NCBI GenBank assembly: GCA_913059105.1
Contig: CAJXRL010000012.1
Span: forward strand, 1 to 20,994
Source of the DNA: an uncultured Flavobacteriales bacterium
GTDB lineage: Bacteria; Bacteroidota; Bacteroidia; Flavobacteriales_E; Vicingaceae
Length of the DNA stretch: 20,994 nucleotides
Reading direction: 5' to 3'
The position numbers and the translations under genes are program-made. Below are positions 7,339 through 15,159 of this stretch, piece by piece; the first letter of the stretch is position 1, and every line of letters begins with the position of its first letter. Below the pieces are notes generated by a model, which was not told where the DNA came from, did not search any database, and saw nothing but the letters and a program-made list of their open reading frames with translations.

Positions 7339-8241
7339 ATGAAGTTACTTAACTATAAAAAAGGATTTGAGTCTTATTTGAAATTAGAGAAGTCGCTTTC
7401 TCCCAATTCAATAGAGGCATACTTAAGAGATTTTTCAAAATTTATTCAATTCTTAGAATTAAAATCATTTAATCCGTCAGCTACGGAAGTTGAAACTCAT
7501 CATGTTCAAGATTTTATGGCTTGGCTGTATGATATTGAGATTGGCGCTCGTTCCCAGGCTAGAATTCTGTCAGGAATAAAAGCCTTTTTCAATTATCTTC
7601 TAATGGAGGATGTTGTTGAAATGAACCCAACATTATTAGTCGAAGGACCTAGGTTAGGTATGAAAATTCCTGAAGTTTTATCCATAAGTGATATTGATGC
7701 CATTATTGGAGCAATTGATTTGAGCAGCAGAGAAGGTGAGAGGAATAGAGCAATTTTAGAAACATTGTATGGCTGTGGACTTAGAGTTTCGGAATTAATT
7801 AATCTTAAAATTTCAAACCTTCTATTTGAAGAAGGTTTTGTACGAGTAACTGGGAAAGGCGATAAGGAGCGAATTGTGCCGATTGGTTCTTCAGCCATTA
7901 GGTTTATTCGTTATTATTTTGAGCATCGGCGAAATCATCAATTAGTTAAAAAAGAAGCTGAGGATATTGTCTTTTTAAATAATAGAGGAGTAGGTTTAAC
8001 AAGAGTAATGATTTTCACTATTACAAAACGGCTTTGTGAGAAAGCAGGAATTTCTAAAATTGTGAGTCCACATACATTTAGACATTCCTTCGCAACCCAC
8101 CTGATTGATGGTGGAGCAGACTTAAGAGCTATTCAAGAAATGCTTGGTCATAAGTCAATTACTACTACCGAAATTTATACACACTTGGATAGACAATACT
8201 TACGAGAATCAATAAATCAATTTCATCCTAGAGTAAAATAA
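7339..8241 (+). CDS. xerD: Site-specific tyrosine recombinase XerD
   Basis: A tyrosine recombinase that with XerC resolves chromosome dimers at dif during division, under FtsK control. The product is exactly 300 residues. The N-terminal SAM-like core-binding domain spans about 1-90 (YLKLEKSLSPNSIEAYLRDF). The catalytic domain carries the full set: Arg149 in YGCGLRVSEL, Lys173 in TGKGDKER, His245 and Arg248 in PHTFRHSFATH, His271 in MLGHKSITTTEIYTH, and nucleophile Tyr280. I choose ATG at 7339 (MKLLNYKKGFESYL). A longer frame to 7288 adds 17 residues with no family support and would run through the promoter. Housekeeping XerD is preferred over a phage-type integrase because of its length, the core sequence and the stable aroQ neighbour. 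The latter pairing is, from memory, common in Bacteroidota. Confidence 0.94.
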   Translation: MKLLNYKKGFESYLKLEKSLSPNSIEAYLRDFSKFIQFLELKSFNPSATEVETHHVQDFMAWLYDIEIGARSQARILSGIKAFFNYLLMEDVVEMNPTLLVEGPRLGMKIPEVLSISDIDAIIGAIDLSSREGERNRAILETLYGCGLRVSELINLKISNLLFEEGFVRVTGKGDKERIVPIGSSAIRFIRYYFEHRRNHQLVKKEAEDIVFLNNRGVGLTRVMIFTITKRLCEKAGISKIVSPHTFRHSFATHLIDGGADLRAIQEMLGHKSITTTEIYTHLDRQYLRESINQFHPRVK

Positions 8242-8282
8242 ACATTCATTGCTAAATATGCTGAAAAGATGATACTTCTCTC

Positions 8283-8314
8283 ATACACAATGTAAGGTAA
8301 ATTGCATTGTGTAT
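8283..8314 (+). repeat. Perfect 10-bp inverted repeat downstream of xerD
   Basis: ATACACAATG (8283-8292) and CATTGTGTAT (8305-8314) are exact complements around 12 nt. A G.U pair and two A-U pairs extend the RNA stem to 13 bp with a GGTAAA loop. No T-run follows, so it is a poor intrinsic terminator. A 10-bp palindrome CTATTAATAG sits at 8319-8328. The pair may be an mRNA 3' end structure or an operator for the next gene. Confidence 0.5.
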
Positions 8315-8355
8315 TAATCTATTAATAGTCAGTAAGTTAAAATTACATTCTGCAG

Positions 8356-8387
8356 TTTGTTTTATTAAGATATTACCTTTAATTTAG
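8356..8387 (+). promoter_or_regulatory. Probable promoter of the T9SS cargo gene
   Basis: TTTG at 8356-8359 is followed by 20 bp and TAATTTAG at 8380-8387, one mismatch from TAnnTTTG. The predicted leader to the ATG at 8424 is about 30 nt. A rival box TACCTTTA at 8374 has too short a spacer. Confidence 0.4.
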
Positions 8388-8423
8388 ATAATTCAATTTC
8401 AGTTATTAATAAACATTTTAAAT

Positions 8424-10505
8424 ATGAAAAAAATAATTACTTTTTTAGCCGTGGTATTGTGCACAACTGGCGCATTTTCACAGTATTACTATAATGCATT
8501 TACTTCTGCAGGAATGAATCCTGGTGGTTTAAATCCAGATCAGGAATTTCCAAGTGGAGGAGGTTTAACAACCGGTTGGACGCCAGTAGTAGGGCCTAAT
8601 ATTGCAACACCTACATGGTCTCCAAATCAGACTATACCTTTTGCTTTTAGTTTTGATGCAAGCCCAGTAACTGAATACAAAGCATCAAGCAATGGAGTGT
8701 TGACTTTTACAACTTCGGCTACTGCTGTACCGTCAAATACAAAAGAAGCTTTACCAAGTGCTAATATTCCTGACAAATCAGTTTGTGTTTGGGGTCTTCA
8801 AACAGTTGGTGCAAATGATATGGCATTAAGTAAGACTTTTGGTACAGCTCCAAATCGTCAACATTGGATATTCTATACTTCTTGCGCTTTAGGAGGTACA
8901 GGTTGGAGTTATTGGTCAATAGTGTTGGAAGAGACTACCAACAATATTTATATAGTGGATCAAAGACATAGTGGAACAACAGGTGGAGTATCAATGGGAA
9001 TACAAATTGATGCCACAACTGCTACTTCTGTCGGAGCTGATGTAATGCCTCTTGCAGGAACAGATGCTTCAGATGCAGATAATGCTTACTATGAATTCAT
9101 TCAAGGAGTTCAACCTGCAAATGACATTTTAATTTCGTCTGTAAACTTAGCAAACGTGGAATCAAATGCAAATCCAATTGCAATTACTGGAAATGCAAGA
9201 AATAACGGTTCTGCAGCAATTACAAATTTTGATTTATCATGGACTGCAGATGGCGGTGTAACAAACAATAGTGTAAATATTGTTGCAAACATTGCTCCTG
9301 GAGCTGCATATGCTTATACGCATCCAACAAATTGGACTCCAGTGGCAGGTGTAAGCTACACTGTTGATGTTACTGGTAGTAACCCAAATGGAGTAATTGA
9401 TGGTAATCCTGGAAATAACACTGCTAGTGCAACAACATTTGTAAATTCTGGTATTGCAACTGATAAGAGTGTTTTGTTAGAAGAATTCACGACTGCACCT
9501 TGTCAGTTTTGTCCAGATGGAGCAGTAGTAGTTGAGCAAATTTTGGATGCAAACCCAGATGTTATTGCTGTTGGTGAGCATGCTTGTTTTGGTACAGATG
9601 CAATGACAATTCCAGCAGCTCAAGCATATTGTGCAGCATTTTCTAGCGGAGCACCGACAGCAACAGTTGATAGAACGTTGTTTCCAAACGAAACTCGAGT
9701 TGGACATAGTAGAGGTCAATGGACAGGTAACGTCTTATCAAGACAAAACTTACGTTCTGCAGTTGAAGTTAATATTAGTGGAACTTATGATTCGACTAGT
9801 AGAGCAGTTTCTGTTGACTTCTTAGCTAATTTTGTAGATGTTGTGCCATCAGGAGATATAAGAGTTACTGTATTTGTTGTTGAAGATAACGTAACAGGAA
9901 CAGGTACTGGATACGATCAAGTAAACGCTTACAATACTCAAACAGGTCATCCATATTTTGGTGCAGGAAGCCGAATCGCAGGATTTAATCATAGACATGT
10001 ATTAAGAGATGTAGTGACAGCAACTTGGGGAGATAATTCTGTTATCCCTTCAACTCCGGTAGTAGCAACTCAGTACACTAAAAACTATTCTTTTACTTTG
10101 AGCAACCTTTGGGATGACAATGAAGTTAAATTAGTAGCATTTGTACATTATTATGATGCAGCTGGACGTGAGGGTAACGAAATTATGAATGCAAAAGAAG
10201 TGCCATTAGATGACGTATTTACAGCAATTGTAGAAACTTCGTCTTCTGTTCAAGGATTGAAAATATATCCAAACCCAACAGCAGATGTTACAAACATTAA
10301 GTTTAATTTGAGCAATTCACAGTCTGTTTCTCTTGTAGTAAGAGATATTGCAGGTAAGGAAGTGCTTTCTCAAGCTTTTGGTATAATGACTGCAGGGGTG
10401 CAAAATATTGCGATTAATGCTTCTAATTTGAGCAACGGTATTTATTTTACTACTATTCAAATAGGAGAAGAACTTGTAACAAGAAAGATTACGGTTAATA
10501 AATAA
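8424..10505 (+). CDS. T9SS-secreted Omp28/thioredoxin-like protein
   Basis: 693 residues, exported and probably surface-attached. In order: signal peptide 1-20 (MKKIITFLAVVLCTTGAFSQ); an N-terminal beta-rich domain, about 21-228; a CARDB-like immunoglobulin segment, about 232-340 (ANDILISSVNLANVE to DGNPGNNTA); an Omp28-like domain beginning EEFTTAPCQFCPDG with a CxxC pair at Cys360/Cys363 and two more cysteines at 388 and 403; a beta-sandwich region to about 600; and a C-terminal T9SS type A sorting domain, about 610-693 (LKIYPNPTADVTNIKF, then DIAGKEV, LSNGIYF and a final TRKITVNK). The sorting domain is normally removed at the cell surface. The CxxC suggests a thiol-disulfide or structural role outside the cell; no substrate is evident. 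It is monocistronic, with its own promoter and a strong terminator. Export route is confident, function is not. Confidence 0.88.
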   Translation: MKKIITFLAVVLCTTGAFSQYYYNAFTSAGMNPGGLNPDQEFPSGGGLTTGWTPVVGPNIATPTWSPNQTIPFAFSFDASPVTEYKASSNGVLTFTTSATAVPSNTKEALPSANIPDKSVCVWGLQTVGANDMALSKTFGTAPNRQHWIFYTSCALGGTGWSYWSIVLEETTNNIYIVDQRHSGTTGGVSMGIQIDATTATSVGADVMPLAGTDASDADNAYYEFIQGVQPANDILISSVNLANVESNANPIAITGNARNNGSAAITNFDLSWTADGGVTNNSVNIVANIAPGAAYAYTHPTNWTPVAGVSYTVDVTGSNPNGVIDGNPGNNTASATTFVNSGIATDKSVLLEEFTTAPCQFCPDGAVVVEQILDANPDVIAVGEHACFGTDAMTIPAAQAYCAAFSSGAPTATVDRTLFPNETRVGHSRGQWTGNVLSRQNLRSAVEVNISGTYDSTSRAVSVDFLANFVDVVPSGDIRVTVFVVEDNVTGTGTGYDQVNAYNTQTGHPYFGAGSRIAGFNHRHVLRDVVTATWGDNSVIPSTPVVATQYTKNYSFTLSNLWDDNEVKLVAFVHYYDAAGREGNEIMNAKEVPLDDVFTAIVETSSSVQGLKIYPNPTADVTNIKFNLSNSQSVSLVVRDIAGKEVLSQAFGIMTAGVQNIAINASNLSNGIYFTTIQIGEELVTRKITVNK

Positions 10506-10508
10506 AAT

Positions 10509-10525
10509 AAGTATCTCTGATACTT
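10509..10525 (+). repeat. Hairpin ahead of the terminator
   Basis: AAGTATC (10509-10515) and GATACTT (10519-10525) form a 7-bp stem with a TCT loop, directly before the terminator stem. AAGTATCTCT (10509-10518) is also an exact complement of AGAGATACTT at 10591-10600, beyond the terminator. Confidence 0.5.
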
Positions 10526-10526
10526 G

Positions 10527-10560
10527 AAAGGCCTTTCTAGCAATAGAAGGGCCTTTTTTT
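10527..10560 (+). terminator. Intrinsic terminator of the T9SS cargo gene
   Basis: AAAGGCCTTTCTA (10527-10539), loop GCAA, then TAGAAGGGCCTTT (10544-10556) give a 13-bp stem with one G.U pair. The T-run 10554-10560 closes it. Confidence 0.92.
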
Positions 10561-10969
10561 ATGCTCTTATTGCAATAGAGCAGTTTACATAGAGATACTT
10601 CAATTATAACTTAGGATTCAATTTTATTGCTCTAATGAAGCCTGAGAAAGAGTTTGCTATAGAAACAGGCATAAGTAACGACATCCAAAAACGGGAATAA
10701 GGCAAAAAAATAGGCATTTAAACCTTTATATTCAACTAGAAAGGATATATCATTCCTATTCGTTACGCAGTCCTTGGAGCTACTATACAGCTTCAACGAT
10801 AATAAGTTGGCTCAATAAGGCATCTCTATTGATGTTCACTTCGTCACAAGTGCTTGTCAAAAGCTATGTGCATTAAGAACTATATAACAGTTTATCCTAG
10901 CTATTCATAAGATCTATGCTCCAATGGAACTTGGTTATTCAAATTATTAAGCATAACATCAAGAGGTAC
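10561..10969. other. Gene-free stretch between converging terminators
   Basis: About 410 bp with no recognisable gene, tRNA, known RNA motif or promoter box. The only structured element is a near-palindrome at 10563-10581 (GCTCT, T, ATTGCAAT, AGAGC). The best small frame from ATG encodes 21 residues (10635-10700, MKPEKEFAIETG...). The longest stop-free plus-strand stretch is 10679-10876, without a sensible start or familiar sequence. It may be the eroded remains of a gene, but I cannot place a family. Confidence 0.5.
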
Positions 10970-11003
10970 AAAAAAAGCCATTCCGATTATCGGAATGGCT
11001 TTT
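10970..11003 (-). terminator. Intrinsic terminator of the DUF1573 gene
   Basis: A perfect 14-bp stem (10973-10986 with 10990-11003, arm AAAAGCCATTCCGA) with a 3-nt loop lies 22 bp past the stop codon. On the minus strand it ends in seven T (10976-10970). On the plus strand only four T follow, so it acts mainly leftward. Confidence 0.92.
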
Positions 11004-11025
11004 CGTAAAAAATTTGTGTTATTGA

Positions 11026-11583
11026 CTAACTTCCAATTTCTATAGGAGCTGCATCTACAGCAGCTTCACCTGGAGTTACGTTTGCTTTGATTTGTATAAC
11101 AGTTGACGCAGGTTCAGTATTCGCTGTAATAGTAACAGATTTTGTTTGCTGATTTGCTTGAGTACCCGGACTATAAACTACTTTAATTTCACCTGTTTCA
11201 CCTGGTGCAATTGGTTGTCTTGGATATTCTGGTACAGTACAACCACAACTTCCTTTTGCATTGGAGATAATTAATGGTTCACTTCCAGTATTGGTAAATG
11301 TAAATACCTTAGGATTAGTTGAGTTTTGTTCAATGGTTCCAAAATCATGCACCATTTCTGCAAATTGAATTGCTGTTTTTGGTCCTGTATTTTGAGGAAT
11401 TACTTCAGCATTGTTATCAAGCGCTGTATTAGTTGGAGTTGTAATAGCTCCCGGAGTTGCAATAGCTGCACTTCTTTCTGGTCTGTCATAAGACACATCG
11501 TCGTCTGAAAAGATCATAACAGTGTTAATCAAAGTTAGAATTGAGAAAGCTATCAAAAGCCCTGTTTTTACGTTATCGTTCAT
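11026..11583 (-). CDS. DUF1573 domain protein, membrane-anchored
   Basis: 185 residues. An N-terminal hydrophobic helix (about 8-26, GLLIAFSILTLINTVMIF) should anchor it in the inner membrane or serve as an uncleaved signal. A Thr/Pro/Asn-rich linker follows to about 68, then a DUF1573 domain, about 72-170: VHDFGTIEQ, FTFTNTGSEPLIISNAKGS, CGCTVPEYP, and PIAPGETGEIKVVYSP. The CGC motif at 113-115 is typical. These immunoglobulin-like domains occur widely in Bacteroidota envelopes, usually without a known role. It follows the S41 protease by 36 bp on the same strand, and a terminator follows it, so it is probably the last gene of that transcript. A perfect -7 box in the 36-bp gap and adjoining ctp end could also give it a separate start. 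Confidence 0.88.
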   Translation of the reverse strand: MNDNVKTGLLIAFSILTLINTVMIFSDDDVSYDRPERSAAIATPGAITTPTNTALDNNAEVIPQNTGPKTAIQFAEMVHDFGTIEQNSTNPKVFTFTNTGSEPLIISNAKGSCGCTVPEYPRQPIAPGETGEIKVVYSPGTQANQQTKSVTITANTEPASTVIQIKANVTPGEAAVDAAPIEIGS

Positions 11584-11593
11584 TATTTTTTAG

Positions 11594-11618
11594 TTTAAAA
11601 TTTTAAAACACAAATATA
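11594..11618 (-). promoter_or_regulatory. -7 box plus palindrome before the DUF1573 gene
   Basis: Minus strand 11618 to 11611 reads TATATTTG, a perfect TAnnTTTG, but no -33 TTG lies 17-23 bp upstream. The 14-bp perfect palindrome TTTAAAATTTTAAA at 11594-11607 covers the expected start of transcription, about 20-25 bp before the ATG at 11583. Confidence 0.4.
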
Positions 11619-11619
11619 A

Positions 11620-13230
11620 TTATTCAAAGTCGAGTTTTGCTTTTTCAAAAGCATCTCCTTTAAGAACTTTTAATGCTTCTTGATAAGAATCGTTTAATTC
11701 GTTAATAATTTCAAAATATGCAGAAACGGAATAGAGATTTCTTGCAAAAAGAGCAGTAAGTTGTGTATGAATTAGCTTTCTTGATTTTTTATATTCACCA
11801 TCGTCCTTTTTTACCTTCTTATTCTTAGCAAAAGCGAAAAAATTATCCATGAATTCTTCATCTAGATTAAAGTCTGATTTAAATGACTGAAACGAAGGGA
11901 ATTTGTGTTGCATCTCCTCTCTATTAGTGTTTAAGTAGTTTAAAACGAATTCATTGTATACGCCTCTCCTTATTAATTGTCTATTTAGCTCTGAGTTTAA
12001 GGTTGTATCTAATGCAATGAAGATATCTGGCATAATTCCGCCACCACCATATACAACTCTTCGATTTGGAGTATAATAAGTTAACGAATCTGGAAAATCA
12101 ATCGAATCTTTCTCCATCAATTCGCCACTTTTAAATCTTCTACTCAATTCATTATAATACTTTTCTTTTCCCTGGTCGTATGGTCTTTGAATAGATCTTC
12201 CTGTTGGTGTATAATACCGAGCAGTAGTCAATCTAATTGCAGAACCATCTGGTAAAGGAAACGGTTTTTGAACTAAACCTTTTCCAAAAGATCTTCTGCC
12301 GATTACCATTCCTCTGTCCCAGTCTTGAATAGCACCTGATACAATTTCGGAGGCAGAGGCCGATCCTTCATCAATTAACACAACTAATTTGCCTTTCTCA
12401 AAGGTTCCAATTCTTGTGGCTTTATACTCCTGTCTACGTTGTTTATCTCCTTGAGTATATACTATCATTTTACCAGCATCTAAGAATTGGTCCGCAAGCC
12501 TAAATGCAGTTGTTAAATAACCCCCACCATTTCCTCTTAAGTCTAAAATTAAATTTTCAGCACCATTTGTTTTCAATGTGTCAATTGCCTGAATAAATTC
12601 TTTTATTGTTGTTCTTGCAAATCGATTGACTTTTATATAACCTGTATTAGGTGCTGCCATGTATGAGGCATCTATACTGAAAATAGGAATCTTATCTCGC
12701 TTGATCTCAAACGGTATAAGGTTATTTTCTCCATTTCGTTTAATCTTAACATGTACAATTGTCCCTTTAGCGCCTCTAAGTAATCTTTGTACATCACTAT
12801 TTTGCAAACCTGTTCCGGCAATATTTTCTTCTCCTACATAAATAATTTTATCACCAGAAGTAATTCCAACCTCTTCAGAAGGTCCTCCTGAAATTGGAGA
12901 AACAACTACAAGTGTATCATTTAAAATATTGAATTGAATACCAATTCCTTCGAAGTTACCTTCTAAAGGTTCATTCATTTTTTTTAATTCTTTCTCAGGA
13001 ATGTACACAGAGTGTGGATCAAGCTCTTTAAGCATTCCTACGATTGCATTTTCAACTAATTCTTCACTATCTACTTTATCTACATATTGAGAAACCACTG
13101 TGTAAAGTAGTTTTCCAAATTTATCGAATTGAATAGAGTCTTTATTTAGCTTAATATTATCACTATTTTGTGCAAAAACGCCGAATAATGTGAATAATGT
13201 CAAACAAAGAGAAAGGGATATTTTTTTCAT
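11620..13230 (-). CDS. S41 family C-terminal processing peptidase
   Basis: A periplasmic serine protease of the CtpA/Prc family, which trims or degrades envelope proteins from their C-termini. 536 residues with signal peptide 1-20 (MKKISLSLCLTLFTLFGVFA, then Q). Next come an N-terminal helical segment with LDPHSVYIP (70-78), a PDZ domain (about 88-165, NFEGIGIQF to VHVKIKRNG) and the S41 catalytic domain (about 195-355, LDLRGNGGGYLTTA). The Ser/Lys dyad is Ser292 in GSASASEI and Lys317 in FGKGLVQ with Gln321. The spacing equals that of B. subtilis CtpB Ser309/Lys334/Gln338. A C-terminal helical extension of about 150 residues follows, as in other Bacteroidota homologues. It lies 111 bp downstream of the SPOR/TSP3 barrel gene and 36 bp upstream of the DUF1573 gene, in an envelope cluster. 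Its own promoter region carries overlapping dyads. Confidence 0.94.
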   Translation of the reverse strand: MKKISLSLCLTLFTLFGVFAQNSDNIKLNKDSIQFDKFGKLLYTVVSQYVDKVDSEELVENAIVGMLKELDPHSVYIPEKELKKMNEPLEGNFEGIGIQFNILNDTLVVVSPISGGPSEEVGITSGDKIIYVGEENIAGTGLQNSDVQRLLRGAKGTIVHVKIKRNGENNLIPFEIKRDKIPIFSIDASYMAAPNTGYIKVNRFARTTIKEFIQAIDTLKTNGAENLILDLRGNGGGYLTTAFRLADQFLDAGKMIVYTQGDKQRRQEYKATRIGTFEKGKLVVLIDEGSASASEIVSGAIQDWDRGMVIGRRSFGKGLVQKPFPLPDGSAIRLTTARYYTPTGRSIQRPYDQGKEKYYNELSRRFKSGELMEKDSIDFPDSLTYYTPNRRVVYGGGGIMPDIFIALDTTLNSELNRQLIRRGVYNEFVLNYLNTNREEMQHKFPSFQSFKSDFNLDEEFMDNFFAFAKNKKVKKDDGEYKKSRKLIHTQLTALFARNLYSVSAYFEIINELNDSYQEALKVLKGDAFEKAKLDFE

Positions 13231-13234
13231 ATAA

Positions 13235-13268
13235 GTATACTTGATGTATCAAATGTAAATATTACATT
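13235..13268 (-). promoter_or_regulatory. ctp promoter region with stacked dyads
   Basis: Minus strand 13257 to 13250 reads TACATTTG, a perfect -7 box, with no clear -33. Two dyads overlap it: AATGTAA/TTACATT (13252-13268, 3-bp centre) and TTGAT-GT-ATCAA (13241-13252). A GTATAC palindrome lies at 13235-13240. The predicted leader is about 15 nt. An operator is a reasonable reading. Confidence 0.45.
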
Positions 13269-13341
13269 ATGATTAATCTCGTTAATAAACGTTAAGCGAT
13301 TGGCTAATGTTTTGAGTGGGGAAATGGGTATATTAAAGGTG

Positions 13342-15108
13342 CTATTGACCAATTAACGGGTTCGATTCAATTGGCTTTACTCCAACGGTTCTCAACTTAA
13401 CTCGTTGCCCATCTTTGTAAGCTACAACAAATGAACCTTCGAAATCTGCAACTACCATTCTTACTTTGTGCTTAGCGGCTTCTTCGAAAGTACCAAAGGA
13501 ACCTGACATGTATTTGAAAATGCCGTTGCTCTCAATTATGAATAGACCAGGAATATTATTGTACTTAGGCAAATTGGGTTTCTTTTTAAATGCTCCCAAT
13601 TGAACTCTAAAAGCAAGTCCTTCTTCTTTTGCTAACGAAGCAGTATTTATGTCAACTTGGCTGGCTACTATTGCAAGAATTTCTAGTTCTTCTTCATTTA
13701 TTCCTGAAACTCTACCTGAAGAGGCTCTTTTAACTACTTCAGCTTCAAAACCACTATTTTTTAAAGATTCTAATCTCAAATTAGCTTCCTTTAATGATTT
13801 ATAGTTACCAACAGTATAAATTGATTTGTCACCTTGATCAACTTTTTTCAAGTCCGAAAGACTAAGTAATTCATTAAGATTTGGTGGTTCTTCTCCGCGA
13901 TTGTATTCTCCAACTTTAACCCGATACTTCTTGTAAGCTTTTGATTCTCCTCTAAAATCCCTCTGGATAACTTCGGCAAATTCTAAAGTTGAGTCTTGAT
14001 AACGCATATATGACTCGTAAATCATTTCGTCAGTCATTTCAACTCCTTTGTCATTAGCAAATTCAGGGTATTCAGAATTTACTTCTTCATCTAAATAATC
14101 AGCGATACCATCTCCATCTGTATCAATAGCACAACCATTTGAATCCACTTCTATTTCTGGTGGAGTGTTTGGGCATAGATCAATTAAGTCGATTATTCCG
14201 TCGGAATCATAATCTTCGGTATTTCCACTAGCTAAAAAATCAAAAGCTTCTCCTTCAATATTCAAGTTATCAGCAGGCCGAACTTTTTGAAAGTTATAGT
14301 TGATCGATATTCCGTTGTAAAAAAGATGGTCATTTTTCCCATTAGCAGGTTTATTGCCCAAGAAATTTGGTTTGGTCGTCCTTGTAACACCATCTATGTA
14401 GTCAGTAAATGATAAATGGAAGACACTTTCTAGTCTGAAGTTTACTTGATCAGTTAAATGAAAGTTTAAACCTGCACCTAATGGAATCGAAAATGCTCTT
14501 TCAGCGTAGGTGGTGCTTCTGTTCATTCCAGCCTCTCTAATGTCTGTTTCGTAATTGTAATCTCTCTGAATTATTTTTGCTTGATCTGCATTCGATGAAT
14601 TTTCTGAAACACTTCGTATTGTCCCATCAGTCCAATAGTTATATGGCTCGCCACTGTTCGTTTCTAAGTCAGTTTTGGGGTTAAATTCTATTGCTTCCAC
14701 TCCAGCCATAATAAAAGGGGAGATTCTTCTATCTGCGGGAAGCAAGGCGTCAAAATTATACTCCAATTGAATAGAAGCAGCTCTGATATCAGTTTCGAAA
14801 TTTAGGTTTCGCTGAAGTGAACGTTCTTCTGCTCGTATTTCTCCTAAAAAGAAATTGAACCTTACGTTGAACGATTTACTTATTGGTTGAAGCAAATAAA
14901 CGTTGTATCCAATATTTGAACTAAATGGAGAGCCAAAATCTTTGTCGTTAAGGTCTCCATAAATTGCAATGGTTCCAATCCCAGCTCCTAAAGTTGGTCC
15001 AAATGCTTTAATAACATTTAATTCAGCTTCTTTTTCAGCCTCATTATCTTGACCCTTAGCAATGCTAATAGTTAAAAAAAATATAATACTAAGCCAATAA
15101 TATTTCAT
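13342..15108 (-). CDS. Outer-membrane barrel protein with TSP3 repeats and two SPOR-like modules
   Basis: 588 residues. Signal peptide 1-20 (MKYYWLSIIFFLTISIAKGQ). Residues about 35-275 are an outer-membrane beta-barrel-like region, with alternating strands ending in aromatic residues such as IQLEYNF, LESVFHLSF and GISINYNF. Residues 299-342 are calcium-binding thrombospondin type 3 repeats (DYDSDGIIDLIDLCPNT and DTDGDGIADYLDE). In most Bacteroidota proteins of this plan an OmpA peptidoglycan-binding domain follows. Here there is a linker and two SPOR-like modules, about 394-462 (YRVKVGEYN ... YTVGNYKSLKEA) and about 499-572 (FRVQLGAFKKK ... YMSGSFGTFEEA). SPOR domains commonly bind denuded peptidoglycan, so a wall-linked outer-membrane role is inferred. 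The gene is 51 bp downstream of the 523-residue SPOR-like protein and likely co-transcribed. No specific family name is recognised. Confidence 0.8.
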   Translation of the reverse strand: MKYYWLSIIFFLTISIAKGQDNEAEKEAELNVIKAFGPTLGAGIGTIAIYGDLNDKDFGSPFSSNIGYNVYLLQPISKSFNVRFNFFLGEIRAEERSLQRNLNFETDIRAASIQLEYNFDALLPADRRISPFIMAGVEAIEFNPKTDLETNSGEPYNYWTDGTIRSVSENSSNADQAKIIQRDYNYETDIREAGMNRSTTYAERAFSIPLGAGLNFHLTDQVNFRLESVFHLSFTDYIDGVTRTTKPNFLGNKPANGKNDHLFYNGISINYNFQKVRPADNLNIEGEAFDFLASGNTEDYDSDGIIDLIDLCPNTPPEIEVDSNGCAIDTDGDGIADYLDEEVNSEYPEFANDKGVEMTDEMIYESYMRYQDSTLEFAEVIQRDFRGESKAYKKYRVKVGEYNRGEEPPNLNELLSLSDLKKVDQGDKSIYTVGNYKSLKEANLRLESLKNSGFEAEVVKRASSGRVSGINEEELEILAIVASQVDINTASLAKEEGLAFRVQLGAFKKKPNLPKYNNIPGLFIIESNGIFKYMSGSFGTFEEAAKHKVRMVVADFEGSFVVAYKDGQRVKLRTVGVKPIESNPLIGQ

Positions 15109-15159
15109 TCGATATCGTGCGATTAGGCGCTAAAGATAATTCTTATTTTTTTAATAGAA

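Noticed and set aside
8283..8328. dif recombination site next to xerD
   Set aside because: dif has two 11-bp arms around a 6-8 bp centre. The arms here are 10 bp around 12 bp and do not resemble the XerD arm core.
10561..10969. tmRNA, RNase P RNA, tRNA or insertion-sequence remnant
   Set aside because: I found no Bacteroidota tag peptide, RNase P signature, cloverleaf or transposase motif in either strand.
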